From Seongchinamella sediminis (GTDB taxonomy: Bacteria > Pseudomonadota > Gammaproteobacteria > Pseudomonadales > Halieaceae), in contig NZ_QRAN01000010.1 in the NCBI RefSeq assembly GCF_003457605.1, forward strand, positions 62,001-126,000: a DNA stretch of 64,000 nt, in the 5' to 3' direction. A model generated the notes under the pieces. The model worked only from the letters and a program-made list of their open reading frames with translations. It was not told where the DNA came from and searched no databases. Of the stretch, positions 61,912-64,000 are shown one piece after another. A program made the position numbers and the translations under genes. Numbering within the stretch: the first letter of the stretch is position 1; every line of letters begins with the position of its first letter.

Positions 61912-64000
61912 TCAGAACTCCGAGGAAACCGAGACCCCGAACACCCGCGGCTCGTTGGTAAAGCCCGTCAGGTTGTTGAAATCGATGGCGCCCTGGACGT
62001 TTTCCTCATCGGTGATGTTGCGACCGAACAGGGCGATTTCCAGGCCGTAATCGCTGCGCCGCCAGCCGGTGCGGAAGCCTCCCTCGTACTGGCCATCGGT
62101 TTCGAATTCTTTGGCCTCGTAGAGGAAGATGTTGGTATCGCCCTGGTAGGACCAGTCGGTAAAGAAGAACAGTTCGGAGTTACCACCGCCCAGGGGATAG
62201 CTGTAGTTGGCGGTCACGTTGAAGGTGGTCTCGGGGGCGTTGGGGAAGGGATTGCCATCCACCAGCACGTTGCCATTGGCGTCGAGCGGATTGGTGATCG
62301 TGCACAGGCCGCTGCCACAGGGGCCCACCGCCAGGTCGCGGTCCTCAATCTCGGTGTCGGCATAGGCGGCACCGAAGGTGAGGACGAAGTTATCGCTGAG
62401 CAGCCACTCCAGGTCCAGTTCAAACCCCATGCCGGTGCCGGTGTCGGCGTTAACCAGCTGGATCAGGTTGCCGGTTCCACCGACCGCGGTGAACTGGATG
62501 TCATCCACCTCGTAGTAGAAAACCGCGGCGTTCAGGCGCATGGTGTCACCCATGAACTGCGACTTGTAGCCCAGTTCGACGGAGGTGATGGTTTCCGAGT
62601 CGGCAACCGAGGGGGGAGCACCGAAAACCACGTCGCGGCCCTGGATCGTCGGCGCCCGGAAGCCGGTGCCGATTTTGCCCCACAGCAGAGATCGATCATC
62701 AACCGCGTAGGACAGCGCGATGTCGCCGCTGACCTGGTCATCCGCGACATCGACATCATGGCCCGGGGCAGTAAAGTCTTTTTCGTCGTCCGTCCAGCGC
62801 AGGCCGGCGGTGAGGGTCAGGGCATCGGTGAGCGCGTAATCCCCCTGGCCGAATACCGCCCAGGTGGAGTTTTCATGATTGACGGTCAAGCGGGTGAAGC
62901 CCGGGTCGGTGGTCACATCCAGCTCGCTGTCAAAGTAGAACAGCCCCACCTGCCAGTTGAAGCGGTCGCCGTAGTCGCTGGCCAGGCGGAATTCCTGGGT
63001 GAACTGCTCGACATCGGCATCGTCCTGGGTGTCGGCGGGGAAGGGAATAAAGCCGGGGCCCATTTCCGGCAGGAAGACCGCACCGAAGCCGCCGTCGATA
63101 TCACCGCGGCTGAAGCCGTCGGCCTCGTCCCAGGCGGTGATCGAGGTCAGGGTCAGGCCAGCGAAACTCCAGTCGATCTTCAGGTTGAGGCCATTGGACT
63201 CATATTGCTGGGGGTTGTTGTCGCCGCCGTCGAAGTACACGGTTTCGCGATCGTAGTTCTGGTTCAGGCTGTTGCTGCCAGGATCGAAAATGTTGGCGCG
63301 GAACGTTGCCGAGGTGCCGTCGAGATCGCGGTAGTGGGCGCCCAGCAGGAAACTCAGGCTAGCGGTGGCGTCCCATTGCAGGAAACCCTTGACCGCATTC
63401 TCCTCGAATCCGCCCAGGGCGTTGTCCTCGCCCGTGTAGGCATTGTCGATATAGTCATCACGGTTCTGCACCAGGATGGCGACCCGGCCCGCCAGGTTGT
63501 CCGTGAGTCCGCCGCCGACCGCACCCTCAAAATTCACCGTACCCAGCTCACCCACGTCGAGTTTGGCCCGGCCCTCGAAATCCTGGGTGGGCTTGTTGGA
63601 ATCAAACTTGATGATGCCGGCGGTGGTGTTGCGGCCGAACAGCGAACCCTGCGGCCCGCGCAGCACCTCCACCCGGTCTATGTCGAACAGCGGAAAGCTC
63701 TTGAGCACCACGTTTTCCTTCACCACCTCGTCCATGATGATGGACACAGGCTGGGAGGCCGCCAGGTCGAAGTCGATATTGCCAAGGCCACGGATATAGA
63801 ACCGCGGCGCCGCGCGACCGTTGGAAGACTCGGCGTAGACGCCGGGAACACGGGCCGAAAGCGCGCGGATGTCGGCGCCGCCCTCGAACATGGAGGTAAA
63901 TCGCTCGCCCGACAGGGTGGCCACGGAGATGGGAACATCCAGCAGTCCCTGTTCACGCTTCTGCGCGGTGACAATGATTTCTTCCAGCTGCGCCACGGCG
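61912..64000 (-). CDS. TonB-dependent outer-membrane receptor, 5' partial
   Basis: The frame runs off the right edge; the residues at the edge (AVAQLEEIIVTAQKREQ) are those just after a signal peptide, so only the signal is missing. The plug domain has RGLGNIDFD, the RVEVLRGPQGSLFGRNTTAG box, and the barrel continues to a C-terminal Phe (FGVSVSSEF), as outer-membrane assembly needs. About 695 residues are visible, a normal size. It heads the operon with the permease (64 bp gap) and NUP, suggesting import of nucleosides. No FecR-type regulator is adjacent. Confidence 0.95.
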   Translation of the reverse strand, partial: AVAQLEEIIVTAQKREQGLLDVPISVATLSGERFTSMFEGGADIRALSARVPGVYAESSNGRAAPRFYIRGLGNIDFDLAASQPVSIIMDEVVKENVVLKSFPLFDIDRVEVLRGPQGSLFGRNTTAGIIKFDSNKPTQDFEGRAKLDVGELGTVNFEGAVGGGLTDNLAGRVAILVQNRDDYIDNAYTGEDNALGGFEENAVKGFLQWDATASLSFLLGAHYRDLDGTSATFRANIFDPGSNSLNQNYDRETVYFDGGDNNPQQYESNGLNLKIDWSFAGLTLTSITAWDEADGFSRGDIDGGFGAVFLPEMGPGFIPFPADTQDDADVEQFTQEFRLASDYGDRFNWQVGLFYFDSELDVTTDPGFTRLTVNHENSTWAVFGQGDYALTDALTLTAGLRWTDDEKDFTAPGHDVDVADDQVSGDIALSYAVDDRSLLWGKIGTGFRAPTIQGRDVVFGAPPSVADSETITSVELGYKSQFMGDTMRLNAAVFYYEVDDIQFTAVGGTGNLIQLVNADTGTGMGFELDLEWLLSDNFVLTFGAAYADTEIEDRDLAVGPCGSGLCTITNPLDANGNVLVDGNPFPNAPETTFNVTANYSYPLGGGNSELFFFTDWSYQGDTNIFLYEAKEFETDGQYEGGFRTGWRRSDYGLEIALFGRNITDEENVQGAIDFNNLTGFTNEPRVFGVSVSSEF

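Overview
The window looks like chromosomal DNA from a marine, aerobic, high-GC gammaproteobacterium, most plausibly of the Halieaceae (OM60/NOR5) type. That placement is inferred from gene content: an ectoine breakdown operon, a TonB-dependent receptor, two light-driven DNA photolyases, a membrane-anchored FadE, CbpA/CbpM, an NADP-type glutamate dehydrogenase and several defences against oxidative stress. No rRNA, tRNA, CRISPR array, insertion sequence or prophage was found. Coding density is about 95% and several convergent genes overlap or abut at their stops.

Layout. 1-740: 3' part of a class I methyltransferase. 858-6051: a four-gene ectoine catabolic operon (M20-type doeB2, doeD, doeA, doeC). 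6212-9437: sodB, a glutathione S-transferase, a PNPOx-fold protein and cbpA-cbpM. 9617-11635: a lipoprotein made of two copies of an unrecognised domain, preceded by two strong hairpins. 11650-11976: a broken SEC-C/Sel1 gene. 12057-13598: dps with two small stress-type genes. 13644-15030: a PA2779/PA2778-like pair (small membrane protein plus C39 peptidase lipoprotein). 15305-26040: fadE, DUF1439, DUF533, nhaR, a lipoprotein hydrolase, slipin-nfeD, a Ca/Na exchanger and a TPR-aspartyl hydroxylase. 26177-31178: an SDR, then divergent fumC and acnA. 31202-32832: a glutamine-amidotransferase-like hydrolase with an amidoligase. 33034-35854: cry-DASH and an FeS-BCP photolyase, tail to tail. 36050-43740: acetolactate synthase, gdhA, MFS, an EEP phosphodiesterase, an LLM oxidoreductase, nei and DUF465. 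43894-47992: a secreted KatG divergent from an aromatic amino acid decarboxylase that has its own 10-codon leader ORF. 48037-54700: mostly poorly known genes, including a HerA-like ATPase, a CNNM protein, DUF4956 and a CotH-like kinase. 54835-57661: class II aldolase, lipoprotein and porin. 57695-64000: hemerythrin and a nucleoside/deoxyribose use locus (deoC, rbsK, NUP, sugar permease, TonB receptor).

How the parts fit. The first operon should take ectoine to aspartate. The last locus can be read as a route in which a TonB receptor imports nucleosides, a secreted NUP-family protein splits off the base, a GRP-type permease takes in the (deoxy)ribose, RbsK phosphorylates it and DeoC cleaves deoxyribose 5-phosphate. 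SodB, Dps, KatG, GST, Nei and the two photolyases suggest life with light and peroxide stress. The least explained and most interesting items are the nucleoside locus, the amidoligase pair, the DUF4956/CotH pair and two families of internally duplicated envelope proteins.
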